Positions 48,529-62,371 of a DNA stretch of 64,000 nucleotides are shown here, piece by piece; position 1 is the first letter of the stretch, and every line of letters begins with the position of its first letter. The notes beneath the pieces are model-generated. The model was given only the letters and a program-made list of their open reading frames with translations. It was not told the origin of the DNA and searched no databases. This DNA is from Clusia tigrina. Taxonomy: Eukaryota; Arthropoda; Insecta; Diptera; Clusiidae. Made by a program: the position numbers and the translations under genes. The stretch is taken from positions 251,007,889-251,071,888 of the forward strand of contig OV050030.1 in assembly GCA_920105625.2 (NCBI GenBank), given 5' to 3'.

Positions 48529-51399
48529 TCATAAAACCTTCAAATTTTGTAACAATAAAGTACTCGAGCCTCTTCTCAATTTAAGCTATCGCTCAAAGCT
48601 ATTCTACCCTTGAGTCCCAAATCAAACACTGATAAAACTTCAAATGGCCCTAACTTCTATACGGTACGTCTTACACCTATCAAAGTTTGCAACATACAAA
48701 TGCTTGTAACTTTTTACTGGAGCGTCATAAAACATTGAAACCTTGTAACAATAAAGTACTCGAGCCCCTTGTCAATTTAAACTATCGCTCAAAGCTATGC
48801 TACCCTTGAGTCCCAAATCAAACACTGATAAAACTTTAAATGTCCCTAACTTCTATGCGGTACGTCCTAGACCTATCAAAGTTTGCAACATACCAATGCT
48901 TGTAACTTTTTACTGTAGCGTCATAAAACCTTGAAATTTTGTAACAATAAAGTACTCGAGCCTCTTGTCGATTTAAGCTATCGCTCAAATCTATGCTACC
49001 CTTGAGTCCCAAATCAAACACTGATAAAACTTCCAATGGCCCTAACTTCTATACGGTACGTCCTACACCTATCAAAGTTTTCAACATACAAATGTTTGCA
49101 ACTTTTTACTGGAGCGTCATAAAACCTTGAAATTTTGTAACAATAAAGTACTCGAGCCTCTTGTCAATTTAAGCTATCGCTCAAAGCTATGCTACCCTTG
49201 AGTCGCAAATCAAACACTGATAAAACTTTAAATGTCCCTAACTTCTATGCGGTACGTCCTAGACCTATCAAAGTTTGCAACATACCAATGCTTGTAACTT
49301 TTTACTGTAGCGTCATAAAACCTTGAAATTTTGTAACAATAAAGTACTCGAGCCTCTTGTCAATTTCAGCTATCGCTCAAAGCTATGCTACCCTTGAATC
49401 CCAAATCAAACACTGATAACACTTCAAATGGCCCTAACTTCTATACGGTACGTCCTACACCTATCAAAGTTTGCAATATACAAATGCTGTAACTTTTTAC
49501 TGGAGCGTCATAAAACCTTGAAATTTTGTAACAATAAAGTACTCGAGCCTCTTGTCAATTTAAGCTATCGCTCAAAACTATGCTAGCCTTGAGTCCCAAA
49601 TCAAACACTGATAACACTTCAAATGACTCTAACTTCTATACGTTACGTCCTACACCTATCAAAGTTTGCAACATACAAATGCTTGCAACTTTTTACTGGA
49701 GCGTCATAAAACCTTGAAATTTTGTAACAATAAAGTACTCGAGCCTCTTGTCAATTTAAGCTATCGCTCAAAGCTATGCTACCCTTGAGTCCCAAATAAA
49801 ACACTGACAAAACTTCAAATGGTCCTAACTTCTATACGGTACGTCTAACACCTATCAAAGTTTGCAACATACAAATGCTTGTAACTTTTTACTGGATCGT
49901 CATAAAACCTTGAAATTTTGTAGCAATAAAGTACTCGAGCCTCTTGTCAGTTTAAGCTATTGCTCAAAGCTATGCTACCCTTGAGTCCCAAATCAAACAC
50001 TGATAAAACTTCAAATGGCCCTAACTTCTATACGGTACGTCCTACACCTATCAAAGATTGCAACATACAAATGCTTGCAACTTTTTACTGGAGCGTCATA
50101 AAACCTTGAAATTTTGTAACAATAAAGTACTCGAGCCTCTTGTCAATTTAAGCTATCGCTCAAAGCTATGCTACCCTTGAGTCGCAAATCAAACACTGAT
50201 AAAACTTTAAATGTCCCTAACTTCTATGCGGTACGTCCTAGACCTATCAAAGTTTGCAACATACCAATGCTTGTAATTTTTTACTGTAGCGTCATAAAAC
50301 CTTGAAATTTTGTAACAATAAAGTACTCGAGCCTCTTGTCAATTTCAGCTATCGCTCAAAGCTATGCTACCCTTGAATCCCAAATCAAACACTGATAATA
50401 CTTCAAATGACCCTAACTTCTATACGGTGCGTCCTACACCTATCAAAGTTTGCAATATACAAATGCTGTAACTTTTTACTGGAGCGTCATAAAACCTTGA
50501 AATTTTGTAACAATAAAGTACTCGAGCCTCTTGTCAATTTAAGCTATCGCTCAAAGCTATGCTAGCCTTGAGTCCCAAATCAAACACGGATAACACTTCA
50601 AATGACCCTAACTTCTATACGTTACGTCCTACACCTATCAAAGTTTGCAACATACAAATGCTTGTAACTTTTTAGTGGAGCGTCCTAAAACCTTGAAATT
50701 TTGTAACAATAAAGTACTCGAGCCTCTTGTCAATTTAAGCTATCGCTCAACGCTATGCTACCCTTGAGTCCCAAATCAAACACTGACAAAACTTCAAATG
50801 GCCCTAACTTCTATACGGTACGTCCTACACCTATCAAAGTTTGCAACATACAAATGCTTGTAACTTTTTACTGGATCGTCATAAAACCTTGAAATTTTGT
50901 AACAATAAAGTACTCGAGCCTCTTGTCAGTTTAAGCTATTGCTCAAAGCTATGCTACCCTTGAGTCCCAAATCAAACACTGATAAAACTTCAAATGGCCC
51001 TAACTTCTATACTGTACGTCCTACACCTATTAAAGTTTGCAACATACAAATGCTTGTAACTTTTTACTGGAGCGTCATAAAACCTTGAAACCTTGTAACA
51101 ATAAAGTACTCGAGCCCCTTGTCAATTTAAGCTATCGCTCAAAGCTATGCTACCCTTGAGTCCCAAATCAAACACTGATAAAACTTCAAATGGCCCTAAC
51201 TTCTATACGGTACGTCCTACAGCTATCAAAGTTTGCAACATACAAATGCATGTAACTTTTTAGTGGAGCGTCCTAAAACTTTGAAATTTTGTAACAATAA
51301 AGTTCTCCAGCCTCTTGTCAATTTAAGTTATCTCTCAAAGCTATGCTACCCTTGAGTCCCAAATCAAACACTTATTAAACTTCAAATGGCCCTAACTTC
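48529..51399. repeat. Heterogeneous satellite right of the retroelement
   Basis: About 15 monomers outside the longest HOR. The first carries CCTTCAAATTTTG and CCTCTTCTCAATTT, a combination otherwise seen only in the second monomer left of the insertion (42,800-42,840). Some monomers repeat further right, for example TACTGTACGTCC at 51,011 and 53,558 (2,547 bp, 13 monomers minus one base). Confidence 0.7.
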
Positions 51400-54300
51400 T
51401 ATACGGTACGTCCTACACCTATCAAAATTTGCAACATACAAATGCTTGCAACTTTTTACTGGAGCGTCATAAAACATTGAAACCTTGTAACAATAAAGTA
51501 CTCGAGCCCCTTGTCAATTTAAGCTATCGCTCAAAGCTATGCTACCCTTGAGTCCCAAATCAAACACTGATAAAACTTCAAATGGCCCTAACTTCTATAC
51601 GGTACGTCCTACACCTATCAAAGTTTGCAACATACAATTGCTTGCAACTTTTTACTGGAGCGTCATAAAACCTTCAAATTTTGTAACAATAAAGTACTCG
51701 AGCCTCTTGTCAATTTAAGCTATCGCTCAAATCTATGCTACCCTTGAGTCCCAAATCAAACACTGATAAAACTTCCAATGGCCCTAACTTCTATACGGTA
51801 CGTCCTACACCTATCAAAGTTTGCAACATACAAATGCTTGCAACTTTTTACTGGAGCGTCATAAAACCTTGAAATTTTGTAACAATAAAGTACTCGAGCC
51901 TCTTGTCAATTTAAGCTATCGCTCAAAGCTATGCTACCCTTGAGTCGCAAATCAAACACTGATAAAACTTTAAATGTCCCTAACTTCTATGCGGTACGTC
52001 CTAGACCTATCAAAGTTTGCAACATACCAATGCTTGTAACTTTTTACTGTAGCGTCATAAAACCTTGAAATTTTGTAACAATAAAGTACTCGAGCCTCTT
52101 GTCAATTTCAGCTATCGCTCAAAGCTATGCTACCCTTGAATCCCAAATCAAACATTGATAATACTTCAAATGGCCCTAACTTCTATACGGTACGTCCTAC
52201 ACCTATCAAAGTTTGCAACATACAAATGCTTGCAACTTTTTACTGGAGCGTCATAAAACCTTGAAATTTTGTAACAATAAAGTACTCGAGCCTCTTGTCA
52301 ATTTAAGCTATCGCTCAAAGCTATGCTACCCTTGAGTCCCAAATCAAACACTGACAAAACTTCAAATGGCCTTAACTTCTATACGGTACGTCCTACACCT
52401 ATCAAAATTTGCAACATACAAATGCTTGTAACTTTTTACTGGATCGTCATAAAACCTTAAAATTTTGTAACAATAAAGTACTCGAGCCTCTTGTCAGTTT
52501 AAGCTATTGCTCAAAGCTATGCTACCCTTGAGTCCCAAATCAAACACTGATAAAACTTCAAATGGCCCTAACTTCTATACGGTACGTCCTACACCTATCA
52601 AAGTTTGCAATATACAATTGCTTGCAACTTTTTACTGGAGCGTCATAAAACCTTCAAATTTTGTAACAATAAAGTACTCGAGCCTCTTGTCAATTTAAGC
52701 TATCGCTCAAAGCTATGCTACCCTTGAGTCGCAAATCAAACACTGATAAAACTTTAAATGTCCCTAACTTCTATGCGGTACGTCCTAGACCTATCAAAGT
52801 TTGCAACATACCAATGCTTGTAATTTTTTACTGTAGCGTCATAAAACCTTGAAATTTTGTAACAATAAAGTACTCGAGCCTCTTGTCAATTTCAGCTATC
52901 GCTCAAAGCTATGCTACCCTTGAATCCCAAATCAAACACTGATAATACTTCAAATGACCCTAACTTCTATACGGTGCGTCCTACACCTATCAAAGTTTGC
53001 AATATACAAATGCTGTAACTTTTTACTGGAGCGTCATAAAACCTTGAAATTTTGTAACAATAAAGTACTCGAGCCTCTTGTCAATTTAAGCTATCGCTCA
53101 AAGCTATGCTAGCCTTGAGTCCCAAATCAAACACGGATAACACTTCAAATGACCCTAACTTCTATACGTTACGTCCTACACCTATCAAAGTTTGCAACAT
53201 ACAAATGCTTGCAACTTTTTAGTGGAGCGTCCTAAAACCTTGAAATTTTGTAACAATAAAGTACTCGAGCCTCTTGTCAATTTAAGCTATCGCTCAACGC
53301 TATGCTACCCTTGAGTCCCAAATCAAACACTGACAAAACTTCAAATGGCCCTAACTTCTATACGGTACGTCCTACACCTATCAAAGTTTGCAACATACAA
53401 ATGCTTGTAACTTTTTACTGGATCGTCATAAAACCTTGAAATTTTGTAACAATAAAGTACTCGAGCCTCTTGTCAGTTTAAGCTATTGCTCAAAGCTATG
53501 CTACCCTTGAGTCCCAAATCAAACACTGATAAAACTTCAAATGGCCCTAACTTCTATACTGTACGTCCTACACCTATTAAAGTTTGCAACATACAAATGC
53601 TTGTAACTTTTTACTGGAGCGTCATAAAACCTTGAAACCTTGTAACAATAAAGTACTCGAGCCCCTTGTCAATTTAAGCTATCGCTCAAAGCTATGCTAC
53701 CCTTGAGTCCCAAATCAAACACTGATAAAACTTCAAATGGCCCTAACTTCTATACGGTACGTCCTACAGCTATCAAAGTTTGCAACATACAAATGCATGT
53801 AACTTTTTAGTGGAGCGTCCTAAAACTTTGAAATTTTGTAACAATAAAGTTCTCCAGCCTCTTGTCAATTTAAGTTATCTCTCAAAGCTATGCTACCCTT
53901 GAGTCCCAAATCAAACACTTATTAAACTTCAAATGGCCCTAACTTCTATACGGTACGTCCTACACCTATCAAAATTTGCAACATACAAATGCTTGCAACT
54001 TTTTACTGGAGCGTCATAAAACATTGAAACCTTGTAACAATAAAGTACTCGAGCCCCTTGTCAATTTAAGCTATCGCTCAAAGCTATGCTACCCTTGAGT
54101 CCCAAATCAAACACTGATAAAACTTCAAATGGCCCTAACTTCTATACGGTACATCCTACACCTATCAAAGTTTGCAACATACAATTGCTTGCAACTTTTT
54201 ACTGGAGCGTCATAAAACCTTCAAATTTTGTAACAATAAAGTACTCGAGCCTCTTGTCAATTTAAGCTATCGCTCAAATCTATGCTACCCTTGAGTCCCA

Positions 54301-56885
54301 AATCAAACACTGATAAAACTTCCAATGGCCCTAACTTCTATACGGTACGTCCTACACCTATCAAAGTTTGCAACATACAAATGCTTGCAACTTTTTACTG
54401 GAGCGTCATAAAACCTTGAAATTTTGTAACAATAAAGTACTCGAGCCTCTTGTCAATTTAAGCTATCGCTCAAAGCTATGCTACCCTTGAGTCCCAAATC
54501 AAACACTGACAAAACTTCAAATGGCCTTAACTTCTATACGGTACGTCCTACACCTATCAAAATTTGCAACATACAAATGCTTGTAACTTTTTACTGGATC
54601 GTCATAAAACCTTAAAATTTTGTAACAATAAAGTACTCGAGCCTCTTGTCAGTTTAAGCTATTGCTCAAAGCTATGCTACCCTTGAGTCCCAAATCAAAC
54701 ACTGATAAAACTTCAAATGGCCCTAACTTCTATACGGTACGTCCTACACCTATCAAAGTTTGCAACATACAATTGCTTGCAACTTTTTACTGGAGCGTCA
54801 TAAAACCTTCAAATTTTGTAACAATAAAGTACTCGAGCCTCTTGTCAATTTAAGCTATCGCTCAAATCTATGCTACCCTTGAGTCCCAAATCAAACACTG
54901 ATAAAACTTCCAATGGCCCTAACTTCTATACGGTACGTCCTACACCTATCAAAGTTTGCAACATACAAATGCTTGCAACTTTTTACTGGAGCGTCATAAA
55001 ACCTTGAAATTTTGTAACAATAAAGTACTCGAGCCTCTTGTCAATTTAAGCTATCGCTCAAAGCTATGCTACCCTTGAGTCGCAAATCAAACACTGATAA
55101 AACTTTATATGTCCCTAACTTCTATGCGGTACGTCCTAGACCTATCAAAGTTTGCAACATACCAATGCTTGTAACTTTTTACTGTAGCGTCATAAAACCT
55201 TGAAATTTTGTAACAATAAAGTACTCGAGCCTCTTGTCAATTTCAGCTATCGCTCAAAGCTATGCTACCCTTGAATCCCAAATCAAACACTGATAATACT
55301 TCAAATGGCCCTAACTTCTATACGGTACGTCCTACACCTATCAAAGTTTGCAACATACAAATGCTTGCAACTTTTTACTGGAGCGTCATAAAACCTTGAA
55401 ATTTTGTAACAATAAAGTACTCGAGCCTCTTGTCAATTTAAGCTATCGCTCAAAGCTATGCTACCCTTGAGTCCCAAATCAAACACTGACAAAACTTCAA
55501 ATGGCCTTAACTTCTATACGGTACGTCCTACACCTATCAAAGTTTGCAACATACAAATGCTTGTAACTTTTTACTGGATCGTCATAAAACCTTGAAATTT
55601 TGTAACAATAAAGTACTCGAGCCTCTTGTCAGTTTAAGCTATTGCTCAAAGCTATGCTACCCTTGAGTCCCAAATCAAACACTGATAAAACTTCAAATGG
55701 CCCTAACTTCTATACGGTACGTCCTACACCTATCAAAATTTGCAACATACAAATACTTGCAACTTTTTACTGGAGCGTCATAAAACCTTGAAATTTTGTA
55801 ACAATAAAGTACTCGATCCTCTTGTCAATTTAAGCTATCGCTCAAAGCTATGCTACCCTTGAGTCGCAAATCAAACACTGATAAAACTTTAAATGTCCCT
55901 AACTTCTATGCGGTACGTCCTATACCTATCAAAGTTTGCAACATACCAATGCTTGTAACTTTTTACTGTAGCGTCATAAAACCTTGAAATTTTGTAACAA
56001 TAAAGTACTCGAGCCTCTTGTCAATTTCAGCTATCGCTCAAAGCTATGCTACCCTTGAATCCCAAATCAAACACTGATAATACTTCAAATGGCCCTAACT
56101 TCTATACGGTACGTCCTACACCTATCAAAGTTTGCAATATACAAATGCTGTCACTTTTTACTGGAGCGTCATAAAACCTTGAAATTTGGTAACAATAAAG
56201 TACTCGAGCCTCTTGTCAATTTAAGCTATCGCTCAAAGCTATGCTAGCCTTGAGTCCCAAATCAAACACTGATAACACTTCAAATGACCCTAACTTATAT
56301 ACGTTACGTCCTACACCTATCAAAGTTTGCAACATACAAATGCTTGCAACTTTTTACTGGAGCGTCCTAAAACCTTGAAATTTTGTAACAATAAAGTACT
56401 CGAGCCTCTTGTCAGTTTAAGCTATTGCTCAAAGCTATGCTACCCTTGAGTCCCAAATCAAACACTGATAAAACTTCAAATGGCCCTAACTTCTATACGG
56501 TACGTCCTACACCTATCAAAGTTTGCAACATACAAATGCTTGTAACTTTTTACTGGAGCGTCATAAAACCTTGAAACCTTGTAACAATAAAGTACTCGAG
56601 CCCCTTGTCAATTTAAGCTATCGCTCAAAGCTATGCTACCCTTGAGTCCCAAATCAAACACTGATAAAACTTCAAATGGCCCTAACTTCTATACGGTACG
56701 TCCTACACCTATCAAAGTTTGCAACATACAAATGCATGTAACTTTTTAGTGGAGCTTCCTAAAACCTTGAAATTTTGTAACAATAAAGTTCTCGAGCCTC
56801 TTGTCAATTTAAGTTATCTCTCAAAGCTATGCTACCCTTGAGTCCCAAATCAAACACTTATTAAACTTCAAATGGCCCTAACTTC
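51400..56885. repeat. 28-monomer HOR (5,486 bp), copy 1
   Basis: Followed in tandem by a second copy 5,486 bp later. Paired markers: TACTGTACGTCC at 53,558 and 59,044; CTTTATATGTCCC near 55,104 and 60,590. The unit is 28 x 196 minus 2 because of one-base-short monomers with ATGCTGTAAC or ATGCTGTCAC. Within it a 2,155-bp sub-repeat is visible (segments starting near 52,507 and 54,662). Edges are approximate. Confidence 0.78.
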
Positions 56886-59800
56886 TATACGGTACGTCCT
56901 ACACCTATCAAAATTTGCAACATACAAATGCTTGCAACTTTTTACTGGAGCGTCATAAAACATTGAAACCTTGTAACAATAAAGTACTCGAGCCCCTTGT
57001 CAATTTAAGCTATCGCTCAAAGCTATGCTACCCTTGAGTCCCAAATCAAACACTGATAAAACTTCAAATGGCCCTAACTTCTATACGGTACGTCCTACAC
57101 CTATCAAAGTTTGCAACATACAATTGCTTGCAACTTTTTACTGGAGCGTCATAAAACCTTCAAATTTTGTAACAATAAAGTACTCGAGCCTCTTGTCAAT
57201 TTAAGCTATCGCTCAAATCTATGCTACCCTTGAGTCCCAAATCAAACACTGATAAAACTTCCAATGGCCCTAACTTCTATACGGTACGTCCTACACCTAT
57301 CAAAGTTTGCAACATACAAATGCTTGCAACTTTTTACTGGAGCGTCATAAAACCTTGAAATTTTGTAACAATAAAGTACTCGAGCCTCTTGTCAATTTAA
57401 GCTATCGCTCAAAGCTATGCTACCCTTGAGTCGCAAATCAAACACTGATAAAACTTTAAATGTCCCTAACTTCTATGCGGTACGTCCTAGACCTATCAAA
57501 GTTTGCAACATACCAATGCTTGTAACTTTTTACTGTAGCGTCATAAAACCTTGAAATTTTGTAACAATAAAGTACTCGAGCCTCTTGTCAATTTCAGCTA
57601 TCGCTCAAAGCTATGCTACCCTTGTATCCCAAATCAAACATTGATAATACTTCAAATGGCCCTAACTTCTATACGGTACGTCCTACACCTATCAAAGTTT
57701 GCAACATACAAATGCTTGCAACTTTTTACTGGAGCGTCATAAAACCTTGAAATTTTGTAACAATAAAGTACTCGAGCCTCTTGTCAATTTAAGCTATCGC
57801 TCAAAGCTATGCTACCCTTGAGTCCCAAATCAAACACTGACAAAACTTCAAATGGCCTTAACTTCTATACGGTACGTCCTACACCTATCAAAATTTGCAA
57901 CATACAAATGCTTGTAACTTTTTACTGGATCGTCATAAAACCTTAAAATTTTGTAACAATAAAGTACTCGAGCCTCTTGTCAGTTTAAGCTATTGCTCAA
58001 AGCTATGCTACCCTTGAGTCCCAAATCAAACACTGATAAAACTTCAAATGGCCCTAACTTCTATACGGTACGTCCTACACCTATCAAAGTTTGCAATATA
58101 CAATTGCTTGCAACTTTTTACTGGAGCGTCATAAAACCTTCAAATTTTGTAACAATAAAGTACTCGAGCCTCTTGTCAATTTAAGCTATCGCTCAAAGCT
58201 ATGCTACCCTTGAGTCGCAAATCAAACACTGATAAAACTTTAAATGTCCCTAACTTCTATGCGGTACGTCCTAGACCTATCAAAGTTTGCAACATACCAA
58301 TGCTTGTAATTTTTTACTGTAGCGTCATAAAACCTTGAAATTTTGTAACAATAAAGTACTCGAGCCTCTTGTCAATTTCAGCTATCGCTCAAAGCTATGC
58401 TACCCTTGAATCCCAAATCAAACACTGATAATACTTCAAATGACCCTAACTTCTATACGGTGCGTCCTACACCTATCAAAGTTTGCAATATACAAATGCT
58501 GTAACTTTTTACTGGAGCGTCATAAAACCTTGAAATTTTGTAACAATAAAGTACTCGAGCCTCTTGTCAATTTAAGCTATCGCTCAAAGCTATGCTAGCC
58601 TTGAGTCCCAAATCAAACACGGATAACACTTCAAATGACCCTAACTTCTATACGTTACGTCCTACACCTATCAAAGTTTGCAACATACAAATGCTTGCAA
58701 CTTTTTAGTGGAGCGTCCTAAAACCTTGAAATTTTGTAACAATAAAGTACTCGAGCCTCTTGTCAATTTAAGCTATCGCTCAACGCTATGCTACCCTTGA
58801 GTCCCAAATCAAACACTGACAAAACTTCAAATGGCCCTAACTTCTATACGGTACGTCCTACACCTATCAAAGTTTGCAACATACAAATGCTTGTAACTTT
58901 TTACTGGATCGTCATAAAACCTTGAAATTTTGTAACAATAAAGTACTCGAGCCTCTTGTCAGTTTAAGCTATTGCTCAAAGCTATGCTACCCTTGAGTCC
59001 CAAATCAAACACTGATAAAACTTCAAATGGCCCTAACTTCTATACTGTACGTCCTACACCTATTAAAGTTTGCAACATACAAATGCTTGTAACTTTTTAC
59101 TGGAGCGTCATAAAACCTTGAAACCTTGTAACAATAAAGTACTCGAGCCCCTTGTCAATTTAAGCTATCGCTCAAAGCTATGCTACCCTTGAGTCCCAAA
59201 TCAAACACTGATAAAACTTCAAATGGCCCTAACATCTATACGGTACGTCCTACAGCTATCAAAGTTTGCAACATACAAATGCATGTAACTTTTTAATGGA
59301 GCGTCCTAAAACTTTGAAATTTTGTAACAATAAAGTTCTCCAGCCTCTTGTCAATTTAAGTTATCTCTCAAAGCTATGCTACCCTTGAGTCCCAAATCAA
59401 ACACTTATTAAACTTCAAATGGCCCTAACTTCTATACGGTACGTCCTACACCTATCAAAATTTGCAACATACAAATGCTTGCAACTTTTTACTGGAGCGT
59501 CATAAAACATTGAAACCTTGTAACAATAAAGTACTCGAGCCCCTTGTCAATTTAAGCTATCGCTCAAAGCTATGCTACCCTTGAGTCCCAAATCAAACAC
59601 TGATAAAACTTCAAATGGCCCTAACTTCTATACGGTACGTCCTACACCTATCAAAGTTTGCAACATACAATTGCTTGCAACTTTTTACTGGAGCGTCATA
59701 AAACCTTCAAATTTTGTAACAATAAAGTACTCGAGCCTCTTGTCAATTTAAGCTATCGCTCAAATCTATGCTACCCTTGAGTCCCAAATCAAACACTGAT

Positions 59801-62371
59801 AAAACTTCCAATGGCCCTAACTTCTATACGGTACGTCCTACACCTATCAAAGTTTGCAACATACAAATGCTTGCAACTTTTTACTGGAGCGTCATAAAAC
59901 CTTGAAATTTTGTAACAATAAAGTACTCGAGCCTCTTGTCAATTTAAGCTATCGCTCAAAGCTATGCTACCCTTGAGTCCCAAATCAAACACTGACAAAA
60001 CTTCAAATGGCCTTAACTTCTATACGGTACGTCCTACACCTATCAAAATTTGCAACATACAAATGCTTGTAACTTTTTACTGGATCGTCATAAAACCTTA
60101 AAATTTTGTAACAATAAAGTACTCGAGCCTCTTGTCAGTTTAAGCTATTGCTCAAAGCTATGCTACCCTTGAGTCCCAAATCAAACACTGATAAAACTTC
60201 AAATGGCCCTAACTTCTATACGGTACGTCCTACACCTATCAAAGTTTGCAACATACAATTGCTTGCAACTTTTTACTGGAGCGTCATAAAACCTTCAAAT
60301 TTTGTAACAATAAAGTACTCGAGCCTCTTGTCAATTTAAGCTATCGCTCAAATCTATGCTACCCTTGAGTCCCAAATCAAACACTGATAAAACTTCCAAT
60401 GGCCCTAAATTCTATACGGTACGTCCTACACCTATCAAAGTTTGCAACATACAAATGCTTGCAACTTTTTACTGGAGCGTCATAAAACCTTGAAATTTTG
60501 TAACAATAAAGTACTCGAGCCTCTTGTCAATTTAAGCTATCGCTCAAAGCTATGCTACCCTTGAGTCGCAAATCAAACACTGATAAAACTTTATATGTCC
60601 CTAACTTCTATGCGGTACGTCCTAGACCTATCAAAGTTTGCAACATACCAATGCTTGTAACTTTTTACTGTAGCGTCATAAAACCTTGAAATTTTGTAAC
60701 AATAAAGTACTCGAGCCTCTTGTCAATTTCAGCTATCGCTCAAAGCTATGCTACCCTTGAATCCCAAATCAAACACTGATAATACTTCAAATGGCCCTAA
60801 CTTCTATACGGTACGTCCTACACCTATCAAAGTTTGCAACATACAAATGCTTGCAACTTTTTACTGGAGCGTCATAAAACCTTGAAATTTTGTAACAATA
60901 AAGTACTCGAGCCTCTTGTCAATTTAAGCTATCGCTCAAAGCTATGCTACCCTTGAGTCCCAAATCAAACACTGACAAAACTTCAAATGGCCTTAACTTC
61001 TATACGGTACGTCCTACACCTATCAAAGTTTGCAACATACAAATGCTTGTAACTTTTTACTGGATCGTCATAAAACCTTGAAATTTTGTAACAATAAAGT
61101 ACTCGAGCCTCTTGTCAGTTTAAGCTATTGCTCAAAGCTATGCTACCCTTGAGTCCCAAATCAAACACTGATAAAACTTCAAATGGCCCTAACTTCTATA
61201 CGGTACGTCCTACACCTATCAAAATTTGCAACATACAAATACTTGCAACTTTTTACTGGAGCGTCATAAAACCTTGAAATTTTGTAACAATAAAGTACTC
61301 GATCCTCTTGTCAATTTAAGCTATCGCTCAAAGCTATGCTACCCTTGAGTCGCAAATCAAACACTGATAAAACTTTTAATGTCCCTAACTTCTATGCGGT
61401 ACGTCCTATACCTATCAAAGTTTGCAACATACCAATGCTTGTAACTTTTTACTGTAGCGTCATAAAACCTTGAAATTTTGTAACAATAAAGTACTCGAGC
61501 CTCTTGTCAATTTCAGCTATCGCTCAAAGCTATGCTACCCTTGAATCCCAAATCAAACACTGATAATACTTCAAATGGCCCTAACTTCTATACGGTTCGT
61601 CCTACACCTATCAAAGTTTGCAATATACAAATGCTGTCACTTTTTACTGGAGCGTCATAAAACCTTGAAATTTGGTAACAATAAAGTACTCGAGCCTCTT
61701 GTCAATTTAAGCTATCGCTCAAAGCTATGCTAGCCTTGAGTCCCAAATCAAACACTGATAACACTTCAAATGACCCTAACTTATATACGTTACGTCCTAC
61801 ACCTATCAAAGTTTGCAACATACAAATGCTTGCAACTTTTTAGTGGAGCGTCCTAAAACCTTGAAATTTTGTAACAATAAAGTACTCGAGCCTCTTGTCA
61901 GTTTAAGCTATTGCTCAAAGCTATGCTACCCTTGAGTCCCAAATCAAACACTGATAAAACTTCAAATGGCCCTAACTTCTATACGGTACGTCCTACACCT
62001 ATCAAAGTTTGCAACATACAAATGCTTGTAACTTTTTACTGGAGCGTCATAAAACCTTGAAACCTTGTAACAATAAAGTACTCGAGCCCCTTGTCAATTT
62101 AAGCTATCGCTCAAAGCTATGCTACCCTTGAGTCCCAAATCAAACACTGATAAAACTTCAAATGGCCCTAACTTCTATACGGTACGTCCTACACCTATCA
62201 AAGTTTGCAACATACAAATGCATGTAACTTTTTAGTGGAGCTTCCTAAAACCTTGAAATTTTGTAACAATAAAGTTCTCGAGCCTCTTGTCAATTTAAGT
62301 TATCTCTCAAAGCTATGCTACCCTTGAGTCCCAAATCAAACACTTATTAAACTTCAAATGGCCCTAACTTC
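56886..62371. repeat. 28-monomer HOR (5,486 bp), copy 2
   Basis: Second tandem copy, with the same 2,155-bp sub-repeat (57,993 and 60,148). Differences from copy 1 are few, such as TTTTTAATGG near 59,292 in place of TTTTTAGTGG. Similarity at this offset ends near 62,420, where CATAAATACTTG replaces CATAAAACATTG. Confidence 0.78.
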
